A DNA stretch of 64,000 bases from JAHEEL01 sp963715255 (GCA_963715255.1 CAVQRN010000002.1:186001-250000); one strand, 5' to 3'; shown: positions 25,879 through 35,453, numbered from the stretch's first letter. The notes: generated by a model not told the origin, from the sequence alone. Numbers and translations: made by a program.

Positions 25879-26477
25879 CCGGCGACCGACCGTTCGGAGC
25901 CTGCGGCGAGCCGACGGATGTTGGGGGCGTGCCGAACCACGACGAGCACGGCGATGGCGGCAGCCCATACGAGGGACCACCCCCGGTAGCCGGAGAGGGC
26001 GAAACCCGGCACATAGAGCGCCATCGCGCCAAGCGACGCTATCGACGCCACCTTGAACACGAGAGTGACGACAAGCCAGGTCACAGCGAGCAAGGCGCCA
26101 AAGACCGGAGCGAGAAAGATCGCTGCCCCTATCGCGGTTGCCACACCGCGCCCCCCACGGAACCGGTGCCAGATCGGCACGACATGTCCAAGCACGCCTG
26201 CAAAGGCGCACGCAAAAGCGAGTGTCTCAACCGAGGCCGTATCTGTGACGATCGTGGCCCAGGCCGAGCCGATCGCTGCCGCGACCGCACCTTTGGAACC
26301 GTCACCGAGGAGGACCAGTGCTGCCGGCCCCTTGCCAAGCGACCGCATGACGTTCGATGTCCCCGGGTTTCCGCTGCCGACGGCATAGATGTCAACGCCG
26401 AGAACACGCGGAACGATGACGCCGAAGTCGATTGATCCAACGAGGTAGGCCATCAGAAGCGGTGCGAGCACGTCCAC
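25875..26477 (-). CDS. plsY: Acyl-phosphate:glycerol-3-phosphate acyltransferase
   Basis: 200-residue membrane enzyme that makes 1-acylglycerol-3-phosphate from acyl-phosphate. The three PlsY loops are present: GSIDFGVIV near residue 14, VGSGNPGTSNVMRSLG, and GHVVPIWHRFRGGRGVATAIG. The start is GTG 26477. It leads the moeA-moaC-moaB-glpR-translin run, with its promoter expected in 26478-26680. A lysophosphatidate acyltransferase (plsC) appears separately at 35.5-36.2 kb. Confidence 0.95.
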   Translation of the reverse strand: MDVLAPLLMAYLVGSIDFGVIVPRVLGVDIYAVGSGNPGTSNVMRSLGKGPAALVLLGDGSKGAVAAAIGSAWATIVTDTASVETLAFACAFAGVLGHVVPIWHRFRGGRGVATAIGAAIFLAPVFGALLAVTWLVVTLVFKVASIASLGAMALYVPGFALSGYRGWSLVWAAAIAVLVVVRHAPNIRRLAAGSERSVAG

Positions 26478-26579
26478 CGTGGAAGTTTATGCGCCTTCCG
26501 ACGCGAAGGTTCTTCCGCGAAGTCCGTCGATGCGCCACAATGGGGGTCGAGGCTCCCCTCTCCGTGGATAACCGAACGC

Positions 26580-26632
26580 AGGCCCCCCACCATTCCCCCT
26601 GCTTGCGCGAGGCGACCACGGGGAGGGGGCCT
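26580..26632. repeat. GC-rich imperfect inverted repeat in divergent promoter region
   Basis: AGGCCCCC plus TCCCC on the left (26580-26598) pairs with GGGGAGGGGGCCT at 26620-26632, leaving a six-base bulge and a loop of about 20. It lies between plsY (minus) and the SAF-domain gene (plus). No T-run follows, so a leader structure or coincidence of G/C richness is as likely as a terminator. Confidence 0.45.
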
Positions 26633-26681
26633 CGTCTTCAACCCCCTTCCCACGGCACTTGCCACTCGATACAGTCGACGG

Positions 26682-27200
26682 GTGTTCTGGTTGACCCGAC
26701 CTCCGTACCTCCGGTGGGCGGTCGCCGTAGCGATCGTCATCGTCGCGCTCCTGTGGGACCTGAGAGGCAGTGCCCAAACCCTGTATCCGTTTGCGTCGAG
26801 CGCGATCGCAGCGGGCACACCCATCACTGATTCGCAGGTCGTGTGGCGCAGCATCCCGGAAGGGGCGATGGAGATGCCTGATCTGAGCGACCCGGTCGCG
26901 TCCCGAGACGTCGCGTCCGGGGAACCGATCGTCCCGTCGGCGGTATCGGGGGCATCCATGATTCCCGATGGCTGGTGGTCCGTGCCGATCCCGCTCCCAG
27001 GGGCGGCGATTCCCGGCACCCGTGTTCGATTGGTCGGCATCGAAACGGTATTCGAGACCGACGGCATCGTCGTCTCCGTCGCCGGAGAAGAGCTCCTGTC
27101 CTTCTCTGAATCAGGGATGGTCGCCGTACCCCCGGACTTCGCGCCTGCCGTGGCGATCGCAGCGAGAGACGGGACGCTCATCGTGCTCCTCGATCCGTAG
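26682..27200 (+). CDS. Membrane-anchored SAF-domain protein
   Basis: 172 residues from GTG 26682. One N-terminal helix (WAVAVAIVIVALLWDL) is followed by an SAF-like domain: ASSAIAAGTPITDSQVVW and ASRDVASGEPIVPSAV, the paired strands found in CpaB/FlgA pilus and flagellar assembly proteins. No pilus genes are adjacent, so it may be an orphan periplasmic carbohydrate- or pilus-related protein. Function unknown. Confidence 0.6.
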   Translation: MFWLTRPPYLRWAVAVAIVIVALLWDLRGSAQTLYPFASSAIAAGTPITDSQVVWRSIPEGAMEMPDLSDPVASRDVASGEPIVPSAVSGASMIPDGWWSVPIPLPGAAIPGTRVRLVGIETVFETDGIVVSVAGEELLSFSESGMVAVPPDFAPAVAIAARDGTLIVLLDP

Positions 27201-27231
27201 GTCCGCAGACAGTGATGTACTCGATGGAGTG

Positions 27232-27300
27232 TGAGATCTCCTTCCGGCAGCTGGTAGCCGGCAGCTGACAGCTCGTAGCCAGAAGCTATCTGCTCGTGCC
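27232..27300. repeat. Degenerate heptamer array after SAF-domain gene
   Basis: From about 27243 the sequence falls into 7-mers mostly ending in AGC: CGGCAGC, TGGTAGC, CGGCAGC, TGACAGC, TCGTAGC, CAGAAGC. It lies about 40 bp past the SAF-gene stop and upstream of uppP. Same class as the arrays at 7067, 10174, 28105 and 31300. Confidence 0.7.
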
Positions 27301-27348
27301 CCGAAACCCATACCCGGCGTCGGTCGGGGGTCCTTCTAGGCTGGCTAC

Positions 27349-28108
27349 ATGTTCAACGCCATCTTGTGGGGGGCGGTCCAAGGGTTGACCGAGTTCCTCC
27401 CGATCTCATCCAGCGGTCATCTCGTCCTCGTGCCTGCGCTTCTCGGACGCGAAGTCCCTGATCTCACAGCCGTGGCCATGGTGCATCTCGGCACACTCAT
27501 CGCCGTGCTCGTCTACTACCGAAGCGACCTCGCTCTGATGGCTCGATTCGACCGCCCGGGACGACGCATGATCACGATCATCGCCATCGGCACGATCCCT
27601 GCCGTGGTCCTCGGTCTCGCATTCGAGAGCAAACTCGATGAACTCACTGAGCGGCCCACCGCTGTGGCCATCATGCTCATTGTGACCGGCATCGTCCTGC
27701 TGTCAACGATGCTGCTTCGCCGAGGAGACAGAACGACCGAGGACCTGTCCCCGAAGGAGGCAGGGATCATCGGCCTCGCCCAATCCCTTGCTCTCATCCC
27801 CGGCGTCTCCCGTTCCGGAATGACCATCTCTGCCGGTCTCGCCCGCGGCTTGGATCGCATCGAGGCGGCTCGCTTCGCATTCCTCCTCGGAATCCCCGCG
27901 ATCGCCGGCGCCGGCCTGCTGTCGATTGCCAGAGCCATCTCGGACGGATCAGGTATCACGATGTCAACAATCGTGGCCATGATCGTCGCCGCCGTGGTCG
28001 GCTACTGGGCGATCGCGTTCCTGATCCCGCGTGCTGGCGAAGGTGGGCCTTGCCCCCTTCGGGATCTACTGCGTGGTCGCGGGAATCCTCGGGGTGATCA
28101 TCCTGTAG
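27349..28108 (+). CDS. uppP: Undecaprenyl-diphosphatase UppP (frameshift near 3' end)
   Basis: Polytopic membrane phosphatase (BacA family) that recycles undecaprenyl pyrophosphate to the lipid carrier of cell-wall synthesis. Catalytic motifs are intact: GLTEFLPISSSGHL at residues 12-25 and the PGVSRSGMT segment. The frame shifts at about 28030-28034; one base fewer gives the expected ending LAKVGLAPFGIYCVVAGILG and a TAG stop at 28106-28108. That TAG is part of the first unit of the following octamer array. Confidence 0.94.
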
Positions 28109-28180
28109 ATCAGTAGTTCAGTAGAGAAGTAGATCAGTAGAGAAGTGGAGCAGTGGAGCAGCACTGTCTACTGGTCTGCT
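28103..28180. repeat. Octamer GTAGAKMA array between convergent genes
   Basis: Seven octamers in register: GTAGATCA, GTAGTTCA, GTAGAGAA, GTAGATCA, GTAGAGAA, GTGGAGCA, GTGGAGCA, followed by partly complementary TACTGGTCTGCTC. It fills the space between the uppP stop and the stop of the minus-strand TPP enzyme, so it could serve as a bidirectional terminator. The first unit supplies the uppP stop. Confidence 0.85.
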
Positions 28181-29815
28181 CATCCTCCGTAGGCGCTGCT
28201 CATTCTGAACTGCTCTGCGATGTGCACGTTGACGAGCGCGGGGACACCGCTGTCCTGGGCTCGCTCGAGAGCGGGTCGCAGCTCCGAAGCATCCTCGACG
28301 AACTCGCCGTAGCCGCCGAGGCCCTCGACCACCAGGTCGTAGCGGACGATTCCGAGGTCGGTACCGACCATGCGATCCGGGTAGAGCATCCGGTGAATCG
28401 CCTTGATGTTGTTCCACGCTCCGTCGTTTCCGACGACGCCGACGACCGGCATATCGTGGCGGATCAGAGAATCGAACTCCATCCCGTTGAAACCGAACGA
28501 CCCGTCCCCATAGACGATGCCGACCCGGGTGTCGGGTTCAACCGCCTTGGCGGCGAGAGCGAACGGCGCACCAACACCGAGGCATCCGAACGGTCCCGGG
28601 TCGAGGAGACCCCCCGGCCTGCTGGTTCGGAGCCACTTTGCGGTCGTCGAGACGATGTCCCCGCCGTCTGCGGCGACGATCGTGTCGTCGCCGAAGAATT
28701 CGGCGACCTCGCGAGCGAAGCGTTCGGGAGGAACCGGTCCGCCATCGGCGGCCGCCATCTCGTCTGCGGACTTCTGCTTCTGGCGTTCGAGCGCGGCGAT
28801 CTCATCGACCCAGTCAGCGCGCCTAACAACCCCGACACGATCGGCGAGTTGGACGGCAACAGCGCCGGGGTCAGCGACGACACCGATCGCGACCGCACGG
28901 TTCCATCCGATTCGTGACGGCTCCGCGTCGATCTGTATGACGGCGGCCTCCGCTGCAATCTTCTTGCCGAAACCGGTTCGGAAGTCCCAGTCGACACCGA
29001 GGGCAACGACCACGTCGGCCGCCCGCAACGCTGTCCGAGCGGGTTCGGTTTCCGAGGAGCGGATGGTCCCATCGGAGCGATCCACGAGCGAGACTGTTCA
29101 GGAACACCGGGGCATGCAGGGCCTCGACGAGGCTGGCGAGCGCTCCGGTCGGGTCCCCGTGCCGACTCCATCGGTACCCGGTGCCGGCGAAGACAACCGG
29201 CCGTTCGGCGCGATCGAGGAGACGGATCACGTCGCCGAGCGTGTCGTCGTCAAGACCGGCCGGCCGATCGGCCCGGTATCCGGACGGCCAACCAATCGCG
29301 CTCTCCTCGACCATCCCCGCCTGGACGTCCCAAGGAATGTCGAGGAACACCGGTCCCCCCCGACCTGAGAATGCATGGCGGGCAGCAGTAGCGATGTACT
29401 CGGGGAGTCGGGACGTGTCGAATGCCGTATCAGCCCACTTCGTGATCGAGTGGAACATGCGAGGATGGTCCATCTCCTGGAGACCGCCCCGCAGGCTCTC
29501 GGTCGTGAGATGACGGCCCCCGATGAGCAGGACGGGGCTGTTGGCGAACCAGGCGTTGGCGATCCCGGTGACCGTGTCGGTGACCCCGGGTCCTGCGGTG
29601 GCGACGACGACACCAAGGCGTCCCGTGAGCCGGGCGTATGCGTCCGCGGCGTGCGCAGCCGCCTGCTCGTGCCGCACGTCGACGACGCGGATGCCTTCGG
29701 AAACACAGCCGTCGACGATCGGGAGAATGTGGCCGCCCGTCAAAGCGAACACCGTGTCGACGCCTTCTGCCTGGAGGGCACGTGCGATGGCCTGCCCACC
29801 GTGTATCTTCGCCAC
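28180..29815 (-). CDS. Thiamine-pyrophosphate enzyme, acetolactate-synthase-like (one frameshift)
   Basis: About 545 residues in the three-domain TPP enzyme fold. N-terminal domain: FALTGGHILPIVDG and the catalytic Glu in DVRHEQAAAHAADAYAR. C-terminal domain: GCLGVGAPFALAAKA and the TPP/Mg site GDGSFGFNGMEFDSLIRH ending with an Asn-containing loop. The frame breaks near 29041-29043 and is restored by removing one base. The start is GTG 29815 after a GGGAG ribosome site. No small regulatory subunit (ilvN) is nearby, so a catabolic acetolactate synthase, 2-hydroxyacyl-CoA lyase or related carboligase is as likely as IlvB. Confidence 0.85.
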
Positions 29816-29954
29816 TTCCAACTCCCGGTTCGCGTTTGCAGCATTCTGGTCGTTTGTGGCTGCCGTCGGATCGACCCGGCGAGCAGTTGCACCAAACGGC
29901 GGGCATACTTCCCCGACCCCGCACGTTGAACCGTGGGAACCGGAGAGGGCAACG

Positions 29955-30377
29955 ATGTTCAAACGCAAGACCAAGGCACACAAGATCAACAGCCTTGACG
30001 AGTTGCAGCCCTTAGTCGCCTCCGGTCGGCCCGTGCTGATCAACTTCTTCCAGGTCGGGTGCGCGCCCTGCCAGGTCATGGACGGCATCGTCAATGAACT
30101 TGCCCGTGAGTACGGCGAGTCGGCGCACGTCGTCAAGGCCGACATCGGTCGAGTCCCCGGGGCCGCAGAGACCTACAAGATCCGATCAACCCCAACGACC
30201 GTGGTCATCGCTCGGCCACCCCAGAAGTCTTCAAAGCACGCCCGCAAGAAGGCACAGGGCACGAAGAAGCAACAGGCGAGCCGCCCGACGCAGCGCTTCC
30301 GCACATCCGGCCTCGTCAAGAAGGATCAACTCGCGCGGGTGCTCGAATCCAACGGTGCCCGCCGCGTCGAGGCGTAG
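29955..30377 (+). CDS. Thioredoxin-fold protein with basic insertion
   Basis: 140 residues. The redox motif Cys36-Ala-Pro-Cys39 (QVGCAPCQVM) sits where thioredoxins have CGPC, and the cis-Pro segment RSTPTTVVI follows. A Lys/Arg/Gln-rich insertion (SSKHARKKAQGTKKQQ) precedes the C-terminal helix, which is unusual. There is no signal peptide, so it is likely cytoplasmic. It is divergent from the TPP enzyme, with its stop 3 bp from the convergent dehydrogenase stop. Confidence 0.85.
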   Translation: MFKRKTKAHKINSLDELQPLVASGRPVLINFFQVGCAPCQVMDGIVNELAREYGESAHVVKADIGRVPGAAETYKIRSTPTTVVIARPPQKSSKHARKKAQGTKKQQASRPTQRFRTSGLVKKDQLARVLESNGARRVEA

Positions 30378-30380
30378 CCC

Positions 30381-31239
30381 TCAGCCGTAGTCGTAGAAGC
30401 CGCTGTCCGGACTTCCTGCCGAGCAGACCGGCTTCGACCATCCGCTTCAGCAGCGGCGGCGCGGCGTAACGCGGGTCTTCGTATTCGGCCATGAACGACT
30501 CTGCGACGGCCAGCATCGTGTCGTTGCCGACGAGATCCGACAGCGTGAGCGGCCCCATCGGATAGCCCGTCCCGTTCACCATGGCGGCGTCAATGTCCTC
30601 ACGCGTCGCGAAGCCTTCTTCGAGCATCCGGATCGACTCGAAGATGTACGGGCAGAGCAGCTTGTTCACGATGAACCCGGCCCGATCCTTCGCGTGGACG
30701 ACCGTTTTGCCGAGTCGGTCGGCGGCGAATGAGGCCGCCCGATCCACCGTGTCGTCGGAGGCCACCACGGTACGAATGATCTCGACGAGCGGCATGATCG
30801 TCGCCGGGTTGAAGAAGTGCATCCCGACCACGGACTCCGGTCGGCTCGTTGCCTGGGCGATTCGTGTGACGGGGATCGACGAAGTGTTCGTCGCCAGGAT
30901 CGCGTCGGGGGATCTCACGATCCGATCAAGGTCGCTGAAGATGTCGTGTTTGAGATCCTCATTCTCGATGACTGCTTCGATGACGAGATCCCGATCGGCG
31001 AGTGACTCACGGTCGGTCGAGAAGGCCAGCAGCGAGAGCGCTGCCTCACGGGCATCAGCCTCGAGCTTGCCCCGGTCGACGGCCCTGCCGAGCGACTTCT
31101 CGATCCCCGCCTTCGATCGGACAACGAGGTCGTCATTGACCTCGACGATGGTCGTGTCGAGACCTGCCTTGACACAGACCTCTGCAATCCCTCCGCCCAT
31201 CTGTCCCCCACCGACGATCCCGACGCGTTCGATAGCCAT
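30381..31239 (-). CDS. 3-hydroxybutyryl-CoA dehydrogenase (frameshift at 3' end)
   Basis: About 285 residues. NAD-dependent 3-hydroxyacyl-CoA dehydrogenase. The N-terminal Rossmann motif GIVGGGQMGGGIA starts near residue 7; catalytic MHFFNP, NTSS and the C-terminal dimerisation domain are present. The frame shifts at about 30404-30408, one base too many, after which the canonical ending GFYDYG and a stop appear. ATG 31239 follows AGGAGG. Possible roles are butyrate/PHB metabolism or fatty-acid oxidation. Confidence 0.94.
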
Positions 31240-31299
31240 GGGAACCTCCTCTTGATCGAATCCAAGTGATCGGAAGGTACTGAGACTGTCCACACCCTG

Positions 31300-31366
31300 C
31301 GAATCGAGGCAGACGGCAAACAACAACCAGCAGACAGACAGCGGGACACCGGCTGTCTGCTGTCGG
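31300..31366. repeat. Heptamer array with hairpin after HAD-family stop
   Basis: 7-mers such as GGCAGAC, GGCAAAC, AGCAGAC and AGACAGC are followed by the opposite sense CGGCTGT and CTGCTGT. A perfect ten-base stem, CAGCAGACAG (31328-31337) with CTGTCTGCTG (31353-31362), is included. It begins immediately downstream of the HAD-family stop at 31367 (minus sense). Likely terminator or 3' end structure; also the leader region of the dehydrogenase. Confidence 0.75.
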
Positions 31367-32317
31367 CTAGCTGTGGCCCGGCGGGGTCGGGATCGATGCG
31401 AACGCCTGGCGTCTGGCCTCGACGATCTCGTGGCCGATCTGCTCGATGCTGTCCATCAACCACAGATACGCTGCCTTGCCGGGTCGGTAGTCGGCCTCTG
31501 CCATCCCTTGAATCCGACCCTGTTCCTGGAGTTGCCTCACTCGGCGATGGTTGTCGACCGGGTCCAGCGTGTAGACGCCCAGCGTCTTACCGCCTTGCTG
31601 ATTGAGGATCGAGAAGCACGGGACATCGGACGGGCCATCGGCGATGTAGACCATGTGCCGGAGCGGCACGCGGCGCTCTTCCTCTCCGATTCTGGAGTTG
31701 ACGTCGACGTCGGCGTTCCGATTGACGCCCTTGTTGATCTCGAACAACGCCCTGGTCTTGGCGGTGTTGTCAATGGTGTACCCGAGATGACGTACCGGTG
31801 CGGGAGCCGAAGCGACGGGAAGTTGGCCGAGGTAGCCGGGCGGCGCCGGCGACTCGATGAGCGTGTTCGCCCAGATACCGTCAACGTGGTCGGCGAAGAC
31901 GCTGCCTTCGATCATTGGGAGAATCCCGGTCGAGACGATGTAGTGCTCCACCGAGATCCCCTCGCCGGCGAATTCGGGGATGCCGGACACATGCCGACGG
32001 GACTCTTCCAAGAAGTCGGGCATGCCGGGTGCGGCGACCAAGGCACTCCCGAGTTCGCGCAAACGTTCGTTCGTCAGATTCTTGAAGATTCCCTCTCTCA
32101 CATACGTGAGGAGGTGACCAAGGTACGCGATATCGCGCTGGATGCGCACACCCTGGCGTCGGTAGTACTCGACGAGCCCATCGACCTCACCCCAGAATAC
32201 GGCCGGGTCCACGTCGTAGGCATCGAAGATGGGGTCCTGCATGTTCCCCGGGATGAGTGTTCGATCGAAGTCCCACACCAGGGCAATGACGGTCTGGGTG
32301 TAGAGGGGAACCGGCAT
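31367..32317 (-). CDS. HAD-superfamily phosphatase
   Basis: 316 residues. Motif I is WDFDRTLIPG with nucleophile Asp16 and acid Asp18. The conserved Ser/Thr (IVSTGILPMIEG), the Lys in NTAKTRALFEIN and motif IV IADGPSDVPCF complete the catalytic set. The helical cap between motifs I and II is large. The substrate is unknown; motif IV with GPSD instead of GDxxxD is notable but still offers an Asp. Last gene of its own unit before the heptamer array. Confidence 0.85.
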   Translation of the reverse strand: MPVPLYTQTVIALVWDFDRTLIPGNMQDPIFDAYDVDPAVFWGEVDGLVEYYRRQGVRIQRDIAYLGHLLTYVREGIFKNLTNERLRELGSALVAAPGMPDFLEESRRHVSGIPEFAGEGISVEHYIVSTGILPMIEGSVFADHVDGIWANTLIESPAPPGYLGQLPVASAPAPVRHLGYTIDNTAKTRALFEINKGVNRNADVDVNSRIGEEERRVPLRHMVYIADGPSDVPCFSILNQQGGKTLGVYTLDPVDNHRRVRQLQEQGRIQGMAEADYRPGKAAYLWLMDSIEQIGHEIVEARRQAFASIPTPPGHS

Positions 32318-32359
32318 AACGCTGAGGTTAGGGCCCCGCCGGACGAGGCGCCGACGTCA

Positions 32360-32746
32360 TCAGGTCGTCTCGAATGCCCCGAAGACGATGTCGTCCCCGC
32401 TCGACCACCAGGACTGGAGCCGGCACGGCGTGCCCCGCAGGCCCTCGTGCGCCTCACCGATCCGAGCAAGAGCGACGAGGACGATCGGCTGAAAGCCCTT
32501 CGCTGCCAGCGCCCAAGCGGATGGAGCGACCGCCGCAGCCTCGACCTCGGCGTCGAGAACGATCTCCACCGTTCGGTCGGCACCGCCTACGACTGCCCGG
32601 AGGGCACCAAGATCGGAGGGCACGGACAGGAGCTCCGCGAGCGGCACCTCCGTGGCAAGATCCCGGCGCCTCGCGTACACGCCGAGCGTTGCCGCCGTAA
32701 CCCGATCAACGTCGGTGACCATCGATTCTCGAACCGCTACCGCCAT
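32360..32746 (-). CDS. Hypothetical protein
   Basis: 128 residues from ATG 32746, preceded by GGAGGG. Mixed alpha/beta, rich in Ala and Val, with no signal peptide and no transmembrane helix. The middle (TVEIVLDAEVEAAAVAPSAW) looks like a beta-alpha domain. No family recognised. Its start is 16 bp from a palindrome at 32763-32776, and it is divergent from asnS. Confidence 0.65.
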   Translation of the reverse strand: MAVAVRESMVTDVDRVTAATLGVYARRRDLATEVPLAELLSVPSDLGALRAVVGGADRTVEIVLDAEVEAAAVAPSAWALAAKGFQPIVLVALARIGEAHEGLRGTPCRLQSWWSSGDDIVFGAFETT

Positions 32747-32762
32747 GAAAACCCTCCGTGTC

Positions 32763-32776
32763 TTACACAAGTGTAA
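32763..32776. promoter_or_regulatory. Operator-like palindrome TTACAC-AA-GTGTAA
   Basis: Perfect six-base arms with a two-base centre, in the intergenic region between the hypothetical gene (minus, start 32746) and asnS (plus). It is notably AT-rich in a GC-rich genome. The position just upstream of the minus-strand start would suit repression of that gene. The cognate regulator is unknown. Confidence 0.4.
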
Positions 32777-32949
32777 TTCACGAGAACCCTTGAAGGCAAA
32801 AGGTATTTGCGATGTTGGAAGTCGCTCGTTTCTACGACATCACCGAGATGGCCCCGAGCACGAACGACCGAGTTGGAAGGATCGACGTTCCCTGCGAGCC
32901 TCACATCGTGCCGCCGGGGCTATCGTCCCGATTCGTCAAGGAGCAGGAC

Positions 32950-34344
32950 ATGAAGCGGGAATTGATCAAGTACGTTTTCGAGCGAGAGGACTTCGGTACC
33001 GAGTTGACGGTCGCAGGATGGGTCCGGACGCGCCGGGATTCGAAGGCCGGGTTCTCGTTCATCGAACTCAACGACGGATCGACGATGACGGGTCTCCAGA
33101 TCATCGCCGACAGCGCTCTCCCCAACTACGAGACCGATGTCCTCCGCCTCGGCATCGGCAGCGCAGTCCGCATCACCGGCACGCTCACCGAATCTCCCGC
33201 CAAGGGCCAGCGCGTCGAGATCAAGGCAACCGAGGTCGAGCCGTTCGGATTCGCCGACCCCGAGTCCTATCCGCTCCAGAAGAAACGCGTCTCGTTCGAG
33301 CATCTTCGCGAGATCGCTCATCTTCGGCCCCGCACCAACACGATCGGCGCCGTCGCCAGGGTCCGTAATGCCCTGTCCTATGCAACGCACCGCTTCTACC
33401 AGGATCGCGACTTCCTCTATCTCCATGCTCCGATCATCACAACCAGCGACGCCGAAGGCGCAGGTGAGATGTTCCGAGTCACGACCCTCGATCCTTCGTC
33501 ACCACCCGCGGCGAGGACGGCGCCGTCGACTATTCACGGGATTTCTTCGCTGCACCGACCTTTCTCACGGTGAGCGGCCAACTCAACGCCGAGGCCTACG
33601 CCCTCGCCGTTGACCGGGTATATACCTTCGGCCCGACGTTCCGGGCGGAGAACTCCAACACACGGCGCCATCTCGCCGAGTTCTGGATGATCGAACCGGA
33701 GATGGCATTCGCGGACCTCAACGACAACGCCGACCTCGCCGAGGACTACGTCAGGTACCTCATTCGATACGTGCTCGAACACAACATGACCGACATCGAG
33801 TTCTTCAACAAATGGATCGACGAGGGTCTCCTCGACACGCTCACCGGCGTTGCCGAGAGCGACTTCGAGCGGATCACCTACACCCAGGCAATCGATCTCC
33901 TCGAGAAGACCGACGAGTCATTCGAGTTCCCTGTGGCATGGGGCGATGACCTCCAGTCGGAACACGAACGGTATCTGACCGAGCGGGTCATCAAGAAGCC
34001 CGTGATCGTCACCGACTTCCCGTTCGACTTCAAAGCGTTCTACATGCGGCGCAACGATGATGGCAAGACCGTGGCGGCAATGGACGTCCTCGTCCCGCAG
34101 ATCGGTGAGATCGTCGGCGGAAGCCAGCGCGAAGAGCGACTCGACGTTCTTGCCGACAGCATGCGGATCAAGGGCATCGGACGAGGATCGCTACTGGTGG
34201 TATCTCGACTTGCGGCGATTCGGCAGTGCACCCCATGCCGGGTTCGGTCTCGGACTCGAACGCGTCGTGCAATTCGCGACCGGTATGCAGAACATTCGGG
34301 ATGTCATCCCGTTCCCGCGTTCGCCTCGCAACGCCGAATTCTAG
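32950..34344 (+). CDS. asnS: Asparaginyl-tRNA synthetase (two frameshifts)
   Basis: Class IIb synthetase of about 464 residues charging tRNA-Asn. An N-terminal OB-fold (TVAGWVRTRRDSKAGFSFIE) is followed by the catalytic core with TVSGQLNAEAYAL, motif 2 FRAENSNTRRHL and motif 3 GFGLGLERVVQF. It ends with the canonical RDVIPFPRSPRNAEF. The frame is lost by one missing base at about 33491 and regained by one extra G at 34179-34180. ATG 32950 is chosen from AAGGAG seven bases upstream and the family start; the frame is open upstream to 32812, adding 46 residues without homology. Confidence 0.95.
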
Positions 34345-34427
34345 GAACGGGCGCGCCGCCTGGATGGACCCGTCTCGCCCCCTCCGCCGCCTTCCGCGAC
34401 ACCTCCCACTGACGGGCAGGACCCTGG

Positions 34428-35441
34428 TTACGGAGCCGACAGGACGTAGTCGCCGCTCTCATCGTCCCAGATGAGATCGACGTAGCCGCTCGCGGCAGCC
34501 GCCTTCACGAATTGCAGGAATCCCGAGTAGCCCAGGTTCTTCTCCGAGAAACCGCTATCTCGTTTTCGCAGCTCAGTCTTGAGACCCGACAACGCAACCG
34601 GTGTACCACCCTTGCCGAGGGCAACGACGGCGTCGTGGAGGAGACCGAAGCCCGCCTCCTCTCCCCTGCCCGACGTCGGGAACCGCACGACGGGGTCGCC
34701 TTGGGATCCCTCGTGGTCGAGTTCGACGATGTCACGATCGGCGAGGTTCTGCATCAACTCGCCGAAGGCGCGGAATCCGTAGTCGGTTTCGGTGAACGTG
34801 GCGTCCTTGCGGAGCAGCGCTCGCTTGAGGCTCGACGCTCGCACGTCACCGTTCCCCGCCCGGATGAGACCGGCGAGGGTCGGCACGAGCAACGCGTCTG
34901 GTGTCTCCGCAGACGGAGCAGGCGCCTTCTCGGCCTTGGGACGCTCCTTCTTCGGAGTCCGATCCGGGATGTCCACGCCGGACAGTTTCTCGTAGAAGAG
35001 GAACTCGTCGCAGGCCGCAGGGAGCAACGCCGACGTCGAGTCCTTCAACCCCACGCCTATGACGCTGCGGTTCAGTTCTCGCAACTTGTGCACCAACGGC
35101 GTGAAATCCGAATCGCCGGTGCAGATGACGAACATCGTGATGTAGTCCCGCTCGAATGCGAGCTCCACCGCGTCGACGGCCATCTTGATGTCTGCGGCAT
35201 TCTTGCGGATCATTCCCCTGCGTTGCGGAATCTCGATCAGTTCGATCTGATTGTCGGTGAGCATCCGACGGTCCTTCTCGAAGAAGGTCCAGTCCGCGTA
35301 GGCGCGCCGTACGACGACGACGTCCCGCTCGGCAAGTGCGTCGGCGACGGGTTTGAAGTCGAATTGGATGCCGAGATCCTCCCGTGCGCCGATCGCGAGG
35401 TTCTCGTAGTCAATGAACAGGCCGATGCGTTCTTCTTCCAT
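34428..35441 (-). CDS. NYN-domain ribonuclease-like protein with OST-HTH/LOTUS domains
   Basis: 337 residues. Residues 1-150 form a PIN-like NYN domain with FIDYEN (Asp11), KNAADIKMAVDA and CTGDSDFTPLV, the acidic set of metal-dependent RNases. After a Pro/Lys/Glu-rich linker come two copies of an OST-HTH/LOTUS winged-helix domain (SSLKRALLRKDATFTETDYG and LKTELRKRDSGFSEKNLGYS), thought to bind RNA. Bacterial proteins of this type (LabA/DUF88 class) are probably RNA-processing enzymes. It is convergent with asnS. Confidence 0.88.
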   Translation of the reverse strand: MEEERIGLFIDYENLAIGAREDLGIQFDFKPVADALAERDVVVVRRAYADWTFFEKDRRMLTDNQIELIEIPQRRGMIRKNAADIKMAVDAVELAFERDYITMFVICTGDSDFTPLVHKLRELNRSVIGVGLKDSTSALLPAACDEFLFYEKLSGVDIPDRTPKKERPKAEKAPAPSAETPDALLVPTLAGLIRAGNGDVRASSLKRALLRKDATFTETDYGFRAFGELMQNLADRDIVELDHEGSQGDPVVRFPTSGRGEEAGFGLLHDAVVALGKGGTPVALSGLKTELRKRDSGFSEKNLGYSGFLQFVKAAAASGYVDLIWDDESGDYVLSAP

Positions 35442-35453
35442 GACCGCAGCGTA

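Noticed and set aside
32812..32949. 46-residue N-terminal extension of AsnS
   Set aside because: No homology, and AAGGAG lies directly before ATG 32950.
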